Source of the DNA: Sycon ciliatum
Lineage: Eukaryota > Porifera > Calcarea > Leucosolenida > Sycettidae
Direction of reading: 5' to 3'
Assembly (NCBI RefSeq): GCF_964019385.1
Contig: NC_088655.1
Coordinates: 22,773,627-22,837,626 of the forward strand
Length of the DNA stretch: 64,000 bases
Every line of letters begins with the position of its first letter. The first letter of the stretch is position 1. The notes under the pieces were generated by a model that saw only the letters and a program-made list of their open reading frames with translations, was not told the origin of the DNA and did no database searches. Both the position numbers and the translations under genes were made by a program. This document shows, one piece after another, positions 32,111 to 42,620 of the stretch.

Positions 32111-32560
32111 GTGAATCAGCTCGAGCCTGTTGAATCGACTCCCAAATGTCGCTTTGGTTCTTACACTGAGGACCACCACGATGCCATTATTCAAGCAGCA
32201 GTTCCCAAGAACACTCGCAGTGCCACAGAGAATTGCTGCGCATGTTCCGCCTGCTCTGCCAGGGACGCGGAAAGGAGAATATCGATTGGAAAACAGTCAG
32301 TAGTGAAGTTCCGTTGCCCCTGCTATCTGCATTCTATGTCCATGCAAAAACACAGAACGGCTCGCTTTTCTCCAAGAATTGCCTCAAAGTAGCGGCATGC
32401 GGGGCTCTTCAGCCGCACATGTTGAGTAATGCGCTTGACAGACGGAGTGCTAAAACAGCGAAAGAAGGACGGCCTCGAACGTCAGGTGCAGCACAAGGCA
32501 ACTGCTACACGATTATTTCAGCGTTATCGACGACACCAACGGCTAAGCCGCAGTAAAACT
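32111..32560 (+). pseudogene. Possible tyrosine-recombinase N-terminal (SAM-like) domain fragment
   Basis: The first frame has RFGSYTEDHHDAIIQAAVPKNTRSATEN. A one-base shift near 32235 gives LLRMFRLLCQ, KENIDWKTVSSEVPLPLLSAFYVHAKTQ, GSLFSKNCLKVAACGALQPHM. The pattern NTxxxT...F..W/L...E......L...FY...RtxxGxxYsxxsL..ir..L matches, from memory, the core-binding half of Crypton/DUF3504-type tyrosine recombinases found in animal genomes. The catalytic R..H-R..Y half was not found downstream, where a minisatellite begins at 32755. Confidence is limited by lack of a search. Confidence 0.4.
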
Positions 32561-32749
32561 TACCTATTACGCATGGTTTTATCTGACGTTGCGCTTTATC
32601 TTCGTGGAGGTGAATGGCAAGCTGCCATCGAAAAGGTCGACCTTCTGTTCTTCATCGTTGATCGTAATGAGATCCTGAAGTTGGGACCATCGCAGATGTC
32701 GAAAAAACCATCAAGGCGGACTGCGGGGAACTAGTATGATCCTAAAAAT

Positions 32750-32826
32750 AAAAAGCAGTATACATACCGGTTTAAATACCGGTTTATATACCAGTCTATA
32801 TACCAGTCTATATACCAGTCTATTCT
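32750..32826 (+). repeat. 13- to 14-bp minisatellite
   Basis: Five to six copies of tataccagtcta / taccggtttata type units in a row, with two variants in separate blocks. Confidence 0.85.
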
Positions 32827-33112
32827 CTTCATCGAAGCACCTATTATATGCAAAATACAAGTCTGTGGTGTTTTGTTTGGGGAGAGAGGGGAGTTTGTGC
32901 ACAAGCTCAGGATAAAGAGAAAATATCAACCGATGATTTAGATGGAATTAACTGATTGTATTCTCGACATCGTAGACAGATGCGTTTGCCTTAGAGCACA
33001 TTATGGAGAGCCTGTTAGACAGACACATGACTTACAATTTTGACATGGTGACCCGTGTTTTGCATCTTTCCCTTTTCCGTTTATTCCTTTTATCCGCACC
33101 CAATCACCACAG

Positions 33113-33178
33113 AAGATTCAACAGGGTCGGGAGGTAGCACTGCACCGCCAACAACCCAAGCACCTAGTCCTTCAATTG
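33113..33178 (+). CDS. Ig/mucin gene exon 5: Pro/Thr-rich segment (repeat unit 3)
   Basis: The acceptor caatcaccacag and donor G|gtaagg bound 66 nt, phase 1-1, coding for DSTGSGGSTAPPTTQAP then SPSI. It shares STAPPTTQAP with exons 3 and 6. After it the intron unit restarts at 33235 and again approaches an exon, but is broken at 33386 by the small LTR element, so a further copy has probably been lost. Confidence 0.7.
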
Positions 33179-33386
33179 GTAAGGCTGTGCCCTTTCTTTG
33201 TTGAAGTTTCTAACTGAGAGTGTCTGTAAAAAGCAAAATTAATATCAACCGATGATTTAGATAGAATTAACTGAATGTGTCCTCGACATTGTTGACGAAC
33301 CCGTTTGCCAGACAGCGCCTTATAGGAGCGCTTGCTTGACAGACACATGAAGTAAAATTTTGATATTGTGAACCAGGTATTACATC

Positions 33387-34646
33387 TGTTGAATACGAAA
33401 AAGGATTACTGACGACACATTATACGACGGGAACAGGTAGGTTGGTTGACCGACATTTATTAGAGACAGGACAAAAGACCAAGACGAACGAAACGACTAT
33501 ATGGTGATTATTGAAGAGTGAGAAAGCGAAAGAGATCCAGTCTGAACGGCAAGATAAAGGATCTGGGTAGCTATGGCAATTATGGGCGCGCAAGTAGCTA
33601 CCCAGGCCAACGGAACAAAATAAGACAAAAGGTGAGTACGCGAGTGCATGCAGGCCAGCTAGAAAAGGTACGGGAGGAGGTACATGTACCTAAAATACCA
33701 CCCCTCCATGAAAAAAATCCCGCGTCCTCGCGGAGAGAAAAAAAGAGAGAAAAAGATTTTTAAAAAATGACTGAAGAAGAAAACACACACACACACACAC
33801 ACACATATTGCACGCGCGCACGGATTTCAGAAAAGTGTGTACCAAAAATGCACTACAGATCATTCCTGTACCACTTATAGTGTGTAATTACTATTGGAGT
33901 TTGACGAGGAAGGTGAATTACTAGTATTTTGCACGGCTATTATACAGCCTAGTTACACTTTTGCTAAACATCCAAAAATTAGAGCGTGGCTCACCATGAT
34001 CGGACCCCTAACTTGGTAATGTTTTATGACCACACACGCGCGCACAAACAATACAAAAAAATTCACGAAAATAAATTTGCCGAAGAAGGAACGCGTATAA
34101 AAAAAAGAAAGAGAGAAAGGTAGCTGACATGCATGGCTTGAACGAGACGAGGTTGACATAGACGAGACGAGGTTGGCGTAGGAGAGACGAGGTTGATAGA
34201 GACGAGACGAGGTTGGCGTAGGAGAGACGAGACTGACATGGACGAGACGAGGTTGACATAGACGAGACGAATGGCGGTTGAGGACGGCTGGGCATGGGAT
34301 GATCTCAAGGTCGTGGGTCGATCAATAATCGGGCGCCAATGTTGAATACGAAAAAGGACGACTGACGAAACATTATCCAGACATTACGAAGGGAACAGGT
34401 AGGTTGGTGGAACGACATTTATTAGAGACGGGACAAAAGACCAAGACGAACGAAACGACTATATGGTGATTATTGAAGAGTGAGAAAGAGAAAGAGATCC
34501 AGTCTGAACGGCAAGATAAAGGACCAGGGTAGCTATGGTAATTATGGGCGCGCAAGTAGCTACCCAGGCCAACGCAACAAAAGTAGACAAAAGGTGAGTA
34601 CGCGAGTGCATGCAGGCCAGCTAGAAAAGGTACGGGAGGAGGTACC
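33387..34646 (-). mobile_element. Small non-coding LTR element (TRIM-like)
   Basis: Direct repeats of about 300 bp at 33387-33684 and 34340-34646 share nearly all bases. Read on the minus strand each ends in ...TATTCAACA, and directly after the one on the right comes TTGGCGCCCGAT (34339 to 34328), a good tRNA primer-binding site. The element is therefore a minus-strand LTR retroelement of 1.26 kb with about 640 bp of interior and no coding frame beyond repeats. Both LTRs hold the inverted pair gggtagcta / tagctaccc. No clear target duplication was found. A diverged relative is at 56195-56420. It lies in an intron of the Ig gene on the antisense strand. Confidence 0.82.
34143..34272 (+). repeat. 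~20-bp minisatellite inside the LTR element
   Basis: About six variants of gacgagacgaggttgacata in a row. Confidence 0.85.
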
Positions 34647-35655
34647 TAACACACACTTGAAGAAGGTATGCCCCCACATGAGCGCGACCGAAAACAGCGC
34701 CGTTGACTTCAGCGCCCCCCAAAAGCCCCATCCCCATAACTGGACATCCCCAGAACAGACCACCCCGTCAGCGCGCAAGCTCAATACAGGTCGACTCATT
34801 TACCATGTTAACACTCAAACCCAGAAGATGGACAGTCGACTTGTCAAAGACTCAAATCATGATCAACTCGAAATAGCCAGTTCAGTATTGAAGGGCGATA
34901 TTGCCTGGACTCAATTTATAATCAACTCTAGAAAGCAATGATGAACTAAAAAAAGCAATGGACCGCATGCGTGTTAAAACAAAATGGCGTCACGATTTAT
35001 TGAAAGTGGTATAGTTGGTGGTACGAGTGTTCAAACCCATTTGAACTTCATACTGTTCGTCTTCTTTTTGACATGCTCTCTTTCCATCGTCCTTAGCTTT
35101 TGTTTCTTGAGAGCTGTTTTGGCTTTCTCCTATACCTCTGGGGGATGCTAAGTGATGGTTTTGAGAGGCTGGTGATGGCTGTGAGCGAGAGTTTGCCGAT
35201 CGGCGTCGTCCTCGCTATAGCGATGAAAATACTAGTTACTGCGCACCTGGCAGATATCACAACACGTCGGAGCGTCCAGGAGCAAAAGAATCTTGGGTTT
35301 TCACTGGAATCTAGTTCCTCCAGCATCGTGTAGCCCACCGTCGGTGAATGGCGGTCCAGAAAGGTCGAACCTGGTCTTCTGCAGCATCTCGCAGTCCTGC
35401 GAGGAACACTGAATACGCCTGTCATGTATTCTACAAATAAAAATCACGAAGTGGTGGACTTTATAGTGATGAGTCTATCCTGTATGCTGCAAAAGACGCA
35501 GGAAATGTGAGCGGCATTTACTCAAAAAAAGCAATGATCGTCTAAAAAAACGCTAGTTCAGTATTACATATTTTGGTTTTCCGAAAATGGTAATCTGTGA
35601 TGGACTGAAACAGAAACAGAAAAATATAAAACAACTCATGAACACGGGGTGCAAA
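34647..35655. other. Intron sequence, nothing specific
   Basis: The phrase aaaaaaagcaatga recurs near 34950 and 35528. A 110-codon minus frame at 35093-35425 has no motif. No gene called. Confidence 0.4.
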
Positions 35656-35656
35656 C

Positions 35657-36647
35657 TCACGAAAATAACCTAAGTGCTAAAACATGTTCTTTTTGCTTAC
35701 ACAAATCGGGCTTATGCGTACGAATACAAACAGCTTCAAGGACCTTCAACTGCTGGACATAACGGGCACGACACAGTACAGAGAAGTGGGAATCATCATA
35801 AACACTCAAACAATCGGGACGAGATAACAAATGCAAGTACACAGCTGACTTCTTACGAATTTCACCCTCATCAGCTCCATCACCTTCCCTGCCACCTGAC
35901 TCCTCCTCGTCCGTTTTATCACCATCACCACCAGCCGTCTCATCGTCATCCGCCTCGTCGTCATCCGCCGCCTCGTCATCACCCGCCTCGTCGTCATCTG
36001 TATCCTCGCCGTCATCCGCCTCGTCGTCATCTGTATCCTCGTCATCCGCCGCATCATCACCCAACTCATATTCACCACCAGTCAGTCGTCTGATACCATC
36101 CATGTTCTCCTTCCTACGTCTGTCCCGTGCCACTGTCCTTACCTCATCTACGTCCCGAGATTGTGTTCCGTTTTGCCCTCAGCTTCCGGTCTCCTTCGAT
36201 GCTCCGCGTGGGCCTTGGCCATTCCTAGCATATATTTCGGTTGAATAATTCGCGGTCGACCTCCGTGGTCTCTGGACCCACGGATCAAGCGCCGGAGGGT
36301 GCTGCGGTGTCCGCACAGCCGGATACTGTCGAAGAAATGGGATCAATTTCTGTGATTGGCGGTACTGTGGTTGTTGCCGACTCCTCCCCAACCCCAGCCA
36401 CCAACGGCACTGGTGGTGGCTCCGGTGGCGGCAAGGGCAACGGTGGAGAAGGCACATTCGGTTGGCTTAGTGATCCACCACTCTTCCTCTGGACCGTGTG
36501 TTCGACTTGCTCTGGTTGTGTCAGTGGTAGAGGGAGCGGGTTCTTGCGTGGTCTTCCCCGCTTCGGGCGCTTCGCTTTTGCTGCGTCCGGCAGCATGTGA
36601 AGTGGTACATGCTGCTTGATACGTGCGCTCAGGTCACCTGACCGCAC
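35657..36647 (-). pseudogene. Second Penelope-like element: GIY-YIG domain with AT-hook and acidic insert
   Basis: The minus strand begins with SGDLSARIKQHVPLHMLPD (36647 downwards), the middle of a Penelope GIY-YIG domain. It passes through KRPKRGRPRKNP, an AT-hook-like motif, a Pro-rich stretch and, after a frameshift between 36285 and 36133, a run of about 60 mostly Asp/Glu residues (DDEADDGEDTDDDE type). It ends with SAVYLHLLSRPDC, FSVLCRAR and LKVLEAVCIRTHKPDLCKQKE, the standard C-terminus. In the element at 1989-3039 the same two parts lie about 15-20 residues apart, against roughly 240 here. Upstream RT is missing because the sequence turns into a palindrome at 36635. Confidence 0.7.
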
Positions 36648-36717
36648 GTATCAAGCAGCATGTATCAAGCAGCATGTACCACTTCACATGCTGCCGGACG
36701 CAGCAAAAGCGAAGCGC
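36567..36717. repeat. Near-perfect 150-bp palindrome
   Basis: Arms of about 70 bp, gcgcttcgcttttgctgcgt on the left and its complement on the right, meet at a single base (36635). The right arm has one extra 14-bp copy of tatcaagcagcatg. Both arms encode the Penelope RIKQH segment, on opposite strands, so this is a head-to-head joint of two copies of the GIY-YIG region. Confidence 0.9.
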
Positions 36718-36849
36718 TCACTGTTCATGCCCGGTTGTCACACTTACTCTTTATTTTAGTTCTCACTTTTTGTAATACTTACCACAAATTACCCGTCATG
36801 TGTTACACTTCTTTGGATTTTTAACCTTTGTTTTTTCCCTTGATCTCTT

Positions 36850-37760
36850 TAGTTCCGTATTTCCACTGATGATCGGAGCGTGAAAATCGATTTTGGAAAC
36901 ACACAAAACCAAACCTTGAACAAATTGTCATGTTGCGTGGTGATGTCTGCGGCATTCATCCTTTTCATAGCTATTATTAAACTTTTATCTCCACGTAGAT
37001 TATTTGTATAGAAAAATATAAGGCACCCATTTTGATAGTTTTTGATAGTCCAGGGGATGGCCCACGCCTGGTAAAGAGAATAGAGAAAAGAAAAGACGTT
37101 AAATGGCGATATTGCCTGGAGCGAATCCATGAACAAATTGTGGGCAGAGTCACGAAATGGCTTGGACGTTAACAAGTCACTGCAGCTGCAAGAGGTGATT
37201 GTGCTTCTGCTGGCCCCGAAACAAACTCGCTGTCCGTGCCAACACGGGGAAACATGCCAGAATATGGTCAACAATCTCCCCCCGGACCTCCGCACGAACG
37301 GCACTCGTCAACCACGGAAGTGTCGCCAATGACTGACCTCTGGTAGTTCCTGGTATAAACCACCTGATCCTGAGCAGCAAATACAGATGACTTAGCAGAT
37401 GGACGCAATGTGGCAGACTTTAAGAAGGAGAGAGGCATGTCCAATACACCGTCACTCGGCTGCCAATAACGACCATGCAGGGGCTTCTGCCGCAGAGAAC
37501 CTTGGGTGGTGGTTACTATAGCAGACTTAAACAACATCAGTTGTTTCACCTCCGATGTCCGGGATGTTGAAATGCTCCATAGCCGGGGCTGCCCGGGAGA
37601 TGATCGACTTTGTAGGTGGGAGATTTTCGGGATGAGAATGCAGAGCAGCAATCAGCGGCAGGTCAGAGTGCACCTGGAGGCACCTAGACAGGCGGATGTA
37701 CTTCCTCTCCAGCAGGTGCTCAACCGATATAATCCCTCGGCCGCCCTCAGACTATTATTA
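36850..37760 (-). pseudogene. LINE C-terminus with zinc knuckle (second REL-endonuclease family)
   Basis: Minus frames contain SAIVTTTQGSLRQKPLHGRYWQ, SLLKSATLRPS-like sequence, SVFAAQDQVVYTRNYQRSVIG, CRSCGGPGGD and, in another frame, EIVDHILACFPVLART. C-x2-C followed by H-x3-C is the knuckle that precedes the restriction-like endonuclease in NeSL/R2-type LINEs, and AIVTTTQGSLxQ...LHGRYW is a phrase I associate with such elements. Three frameshifts are visible. It differs from the family at 16097-17094. The segment 36718-36850 has no feature. Confidence 0.55.
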
Positions 37761-37764
37761 TTAT

Positions 37765-38120
37765 ATCTTTCTTAAACTCGGATACGGAGCCAGTAATAAA
37801 ATTAATGTAAAAAAGAGAAGAAACACATGAGAACGAGTTATGCAGCAACTATCCACGACTGTAACAAGGTAAATATTCAGAATTTTCGCTTCGCTCATTT
37901 TCCCTTCTTCGGTCCTACGTAACCACGAACCTTCCAAGTTGGAAGGTTGGTTTGCGCACTGGAGATGTGTTAGAGCTAGGTCTCGGGCCGCTAAATGTCT
38001 CAGTGGCCTGTCAGTTTCGTGCTCTATTATCGCACAGTCACTTTTTGACTGTTTATCATCTTGTTACAGTCGTGGATAGTTGCTGCACAACTCGTTCTCA
38101 TGTTTTTTTTCTCTTTTTTG
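37765..38120. repeat. Two opposed copies of the LINE 3' repeat
   Basis: 37765-37870 is a minus-strand 3' end (ggatagttgctgcataactcgttctcatgtg ... actggctccgtatccgag, then (TAA)n). 37870-38120 is a plus-strand copy of the block at 22680-22920. They meet head to head near 37870. Confidence 0.65.
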
Positions 38121-38396
38121 CATATATTTTTTTAGGAACGAGTTTGCTCCTGATATCCACCATGGTAATACTAACATCAAGAGTACATAACACTGGTTAT
38201 GCACTCTTGCTAACATGAGCCTGCACATTATGGGTCACGTGTGTAATGAACTGGCTTATATTCGGACGTTAACGTAATTGGTCACGCCAAAATGGGGCGT
38301 GCAAGAGATGAGACGAGCTGTAGTGACACCGTTTCACATTAGATCGCACTGTACTGGGGGTGCTAATATGAACACGCGCCGTTTATGGTTGCGCTG

Positions 38397-38713
38397 TTTT
38401 GGGTGTAAATCCCATTATCGCCCAGTTTCACTGCTGAGCATAATCTCTAAGATCATGGAGAGCGTTATCAATCGTCAACTCATGAATCACCTTGAGCATT
38501 ACAAACTCCTGACACCCCACCAGTTCGGGTTTCGTCGCCGCCTCGGGACCTCAGATGCGCCACAGGCTCTACACCATGCCTGGATCACAGCCATTGGCCG
38601 AGGCGGTGCAGCACGTATTCTAGCCGTGGATATTGCCGGAACATTCGACCGTGTGTCCCATACTGGCCTCCTACACAAAGTCCGCCATCTTGGCATTGGC
38701 GGCCCCCTGCATA
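38397..38713 (+). pseudogene. LINE A (family 1), reverse transcriptase part 1
   Basis: The frame reads HYRPVSLLSIISKIME, HQFGFRRRLGTSDAP, ILAVDIAGTFDRV and LGIGGPLH, then is cut at TA 38712-38713. The catalytic VDIAGTFD keeps its first Asp. The RT resumes in the same frame at 41313 (TWLSSYLGGRS) after the inserted element. The 5' part of the element is missing or was lost at 38397. Confidence 0.85.
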
Positions 38714-41310
38714 CTGTAAATATACAAAATTTCGGCGCTGCAAAATTTCGGCACTTCACGATTTTTGACATTTCGGTGGCGATTTATTTTCGGCGTGGGG
38801 TAGATCAGAGGGCACGGCATAGTGCGACAGATGCTGTGAAAATTTTCATCGGCGTTTTAATCGGATCATTTGCAAGTCATTACAACGCTAGCCTACAACA
38901 TTGCCACTGCTAACACCTCTTACAACTGCTCTCAGACTCCTACCCCTCCGCGACATGCCTTCCGCAAGGTTACACCCTCCACTTGGTCAATCATCAACTC
39001 TGCACTTTTTGCCTGTGACTGGCATCTTTTATTCACCTCCACTACTGTTGATGAAGCTGTGGAAAAGTTCACCACAGTTCTTGATGACGTGCTCTCCTTC
39101 TATGTGCCACAATACGGAGCAAGACCCGCTACACCCAAACATGGCAGCCACCACCCTCGTCAGTCCAGCCGTAACCCCAAGATCCCTTGGCTCGACAAAG
39201 ATCTCCAAGGTGCAATTAAACTCAAATACGACTACTATAGCTTAAGTAAGAAGTACTCCACCTATGCTAATATTTCTTTATACAAAAAACAGCGCAATCT
39301 GGTGAAGTCATTGTCACGTTCTAAGTATCGAGCATATTTACGTTCGCTCACTACCACCCTATCTCACCCCTCTTCCAGGCCTAACCTGTATACCTTTGTT
39401 CGCACTCAAAGGACAACTAGTACACGTCAAGACATACCACCGTTATTAGCTTCCAATGGTTCGATGGTGACTGACCCCAAGTCTATAGCTAATACTCTCA
39501 ATACGCAATTCACATCAGCTGGTATTCCAGACGACCATTCCTCTCCAATACCACCTCTGCAGCGTTCTGCGACTGTGTCTTCTGATCTGCGCTCTATACA
39601 TACCACCACATCATCTGTTCGCAGCTACCTAAAAAGACTAAAAAGCAACAAAAGCCCTGGTCCTGATGCCCTACCAAATGAAGTTCTCAAAGTTCTGGCT
39701 CCATCTCTGGCGTACCCACTGTGCCTTATATTCAACCTTTCCTACTCCTCCGGCGTATTTCCTGATCGTTGGAAGATCGCTAAGGTCACGCCCATCTACA
39801 AGTGTAAAGGCTCCCGATCACAAGCCTCAAACTATCGTCCAATATCTCTTCTCTGCTCCCTTTCAAAAGTATGTGAAAAGGTATTTTACGACCAGTTGTA
39901 TTGCCACATTTCACCATGCCTTAGCCCTTCCCAATCTGGCTTTCGGCGCAACGACTCAACCTCTGACCAACTAGCTCGTCTACTACAAGACATTGCCACC
40001 CTTCGTGATGCTCGACACCATATTGCTCTCTGTTTCTTTGACTTGGCAAAGGCCTTTGATACTGTCTGGCATCGTGGCCTCCTTGCCAAGCTACATATTG
40101 TCTTTGGTGTGTCTGGCCCTGCTCTGTCCTGGCTGGAGTCCTATCTGAGTAGCCGATCACAGTTTGTTTCTGCCCTCTCCATCAACTCTGATCCTCTACC
40201 AGTGTCTTCTGGAGTTCCCCAAGGCTCCATACTTGGACCTCTTTTGTTCGTAGCATACGTAAATGATTTACCCTCTATAGACCCAGGTGTCTCGTTATTT
40301 GCTGATGATACAACCCTACTGCCAGCATCCTCGTCCCCAGCGGCTCTTGTACCTCGAGTGTCGGCTCAGATATGCAGTGTCCTACGCTGGATGCAAACAT
40401 GGCGACTTAGACCCAACCTGACTAAAACCGAAATAATGTTCCTTCCCCCAATCTCATCCATGTCACTTTTACACCATCCTGATTTCCCAGAACCCATAAA
40501 GGTTGTTTCCAACCATAAACACCTGGGAATAATGCTTGATGATCGTCTCTCTTGGTCTTTCCATATTGATGCTCTTTGCAGTCGTTCAAGCTCTGCCCTA
40601 GGTGTTATACGTCCCCATTGTTTCCATCTTCCTTTCAAATGTAAAATTTTGTTTTACAAACTGTACATCCTGCCTCTTTTCATGTACGCTGCTGTTAGCT
40701 GGTGTGGCTTGTCCTCGGTTCTCGCTGAGCATCTCGAAATCCACCATAGAAAACTTCTTCGTATCCTGTTTAGTCTACCCCCTCTCTACTCTTCTGCTTC
40801 CCTGTATGTCCTTGCAAATGCTTGCCCACTGTCGACCCACCGTCAAAAATTAATTTGCACTTTTGCTCACAAATTTAAACTAGCTCTACATCCTCCTCAT
40901 CTTAACGTGTATAACTGGTTCCGAATCACAGATGGCTCCCAGACAAGATGCTCTGTTGCCCTCCCCTTGGCTAAAACGTCCTCCCTTGTACGCTCTCCAC
41001 TCTTTGTTGCTTACTCTGCTTGGTTTGCGCTGCCCGCTACTACGCGCAATGCCAGTACCCTGGACGCATTTAAATCTGCTCACTAGATTCACCATCACCT
41101 GTCCCTCCCATGCTTCTCCGTCTTGACCATTACTTTTCTTCTTTTATTCACCATGGTTGGTTAACACCCACATCTCCCGTACTGGCTGATTTTCTTCTCA
41201 TGCCATGAGGTGTTGTCTATAATAATAATAATAATAATAATTTAGGCGTTTTGGGTCGGTGCCGAATATAGCTGAAATTAAATAGCTGCCGAAAATTTGT
41301 ATATTTACAG
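38714..41310. mobile_element. TA-flanked DNA element inserted in LINE A, itself carrying LINE B
   Basis: The inverted ends CTGTAAATATACAAA and its complement TTTGTATATTTACAG match over about 23 bp and are flanked by TA (38712-38713 and 41311-41312). If the element and one TA are left out, the LINE A reading frame runs on without interruption, which proves the insertion. The element's own sequence is 38714 to about 38880 and 41244-41310 and is rich in 'ttcggc'. It has no transposase; the coding part belongs to LINE B. Confidence 0.88.
38880..41243 (+). CDS. LINE B: intact reverse transcriptase, 5'-truncated
   Basis: An open frame to 41086 (738 codons from the first Met at 38870, which lies in the host element; LINE sequence starts a few codons later). 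In order: the linker (PWLDKDLQGAIKLKYDYY, RSKYRAYLRSL), the start of the RT (SNKSPGPDALPNEVLK, NYRPISLLCSLSKVCEK), FFDLAKAFDTVWH, the SGVPQGSILGPLLFVAY motif, the catalytic FADD, the thumb (LGIMLDDRLSWSFHID) and a C-terminal tail. All RT residues are present without a single stop. The endonuclease is absent, so it cannot move by itself. A (TAA)n tail follows at 41219-41240. It is different from LINE A and resembles Jockey/CR1-type elements with AKAFDTVWH. It is the youngest layer of this nest. Confidence 0.88.
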
Positions 41311-41312
41311 TA

Positions 41313-41575
41313 CCTGGCTCTCTTCTTACCTAGGTGGACGGTCCATTCAATGCTTGGTGGGCGGCCAACCCTCATCGCTGCACACCATATCAGCAGGAGT
41401 TCCCCAAGGGAGCCTACTCGGTCCCACACTCTTCCTGATTTACGTGAACGACGCTCAGAGGCCCTCTCACCCGGAGCCCACCTGGAGGCGTACGCCGACG
41501 ATTCTACCTTGTATAGCCTGATATCCCTCGACACATCCCCAGCCGACGCAGCATCGAACCTCCAGACTTTTGTTG
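41313..41575 (+). pseudogene. LINE A, reverse transcriptase part 2
   Basis: Continues from 38713 with TWLSSYLGGRSIQCLVGG, SAGVPQGSLLGPTLFLIYVND and, after a one-base shift, LEAYADDSTLYSLI, which holds the catalytic YADD. It is cut near 41573 by a second insertion (41576-42620). Confidence 0.85.
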
Positions 41576-42165
41576 GGTTGGGTTGGTTGGTTATTATTAT
41601 TATTATTATTATTGTGGAAGAGAAAAAAAGACATATGGATACGAGTTGAGAGTAACTCTCCATCACTGTAACATGATATTATATACAGTCAGAAAGTGCA
41701 ATAACTAGGCACAAAACTGACAGAGTACTGAAACATTCGACGTCCTGACACCTAGCTTCAACACATCTCCGTAGCGCTAACCGACAGCCTTCCAACTTGG
41801 AAGGTTCAAGGTTATGGAAAGACCAAAGAGGGGAAGGCAAGCGCAACGAAAACGAGCAAAAGCTACAGTCCCAACGGAACAAAGAATGTCGATTGTTACT
41901 GGACGATGACGAGACCAGTACGATATTTGACAAAGCGGTCTAACTACAATTCGAAGCAGCAAAGCAGCACACCACCCAACTTGGGTGGGTCATAAATATC
42001 AAAGATAAGTAAAGAAAGGGAAGCTTTGCGAGAACGAATTGTGCAAGCCGAAAGCCAAACTCCTACAGTACTCCTCATGCATGACATTGTGATGGACTGG
42101 CCGTGAGTCCCCATGTGCCGGCGTTGTATACTAGCACTTTTAGTACAAACCCATTGTAGAGACGA
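41576..42165 (-). repeat. LINE 3' repeat inserted in LINE A (minus strand)
   Basis: A (TTA)n tract at 41591-41613 is the (TAA)n tail on the minus strand. It precedes blocks shared with 22440-23060, such as ttccaacttggaaggttc and cgaagcagcaaagcagcacaccacccaacttgggtggg. Confidence 0.65.
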
Positions 42166-42620
42166 GAGTTGGTTGGTTGGAGGGTTGGTGGGTTGGTTGC
42201 GTTTATTTGAATTCGCAAACCGAACGGACTGAACATGTCCAATGACAAGGAAGCGAATGAAATCCAAGTAACCCAGGAATGGGGACACAGATGAAAAGAA
42301 AATATGGGAACAGAAGGCTCTCAGCAAAGCAAGAAGAGAAAAGAAGGAAAGAAAAAGAATAAAGGAGAAAAAATAAGAAAAATCATGGTCACGGCGAGAA
42401 GAAAGCTTTTAGCAAAAAGAGAAAGGAAAGGATGAAGGAGAAAATGGGGAGACACATCGTGGTCACGACCAAAGCCGGAGTAGCGGCAGGACACAGTAGA
42501 CATAACAACAACAGGAACAAGCACGCATGAAGCATGGGCCATGCCGGCCCAGAAGCGGGAGACACCGACAGGAAGAGAGAAGAGAAGGGAGAGAAATCGA
42601 AGCATTGCACATCTACGCCC
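42166..42620. other. Unassigned part of the second insertion
   Basis: Begins with ggttggttgg-type repeats, then purine-rich sequence (aagaaaagaagg...). No motif. Together with 41576-42165 it separates two parts of LINE A. Confidence 0.5.

Noticed and set aside
35674..36093. His/Pro-rich 139-codon frame on the plus strand
   Set aside because: Antisense of the acidic Asp/Glu repeat in the Penelope fragment.
36241..36600. Gly/Ser/Val-rich plus-strand frame as a gene
   Set aside because: It is antisense to the Penelope Pro-rich stretch and ends in the palindrome.
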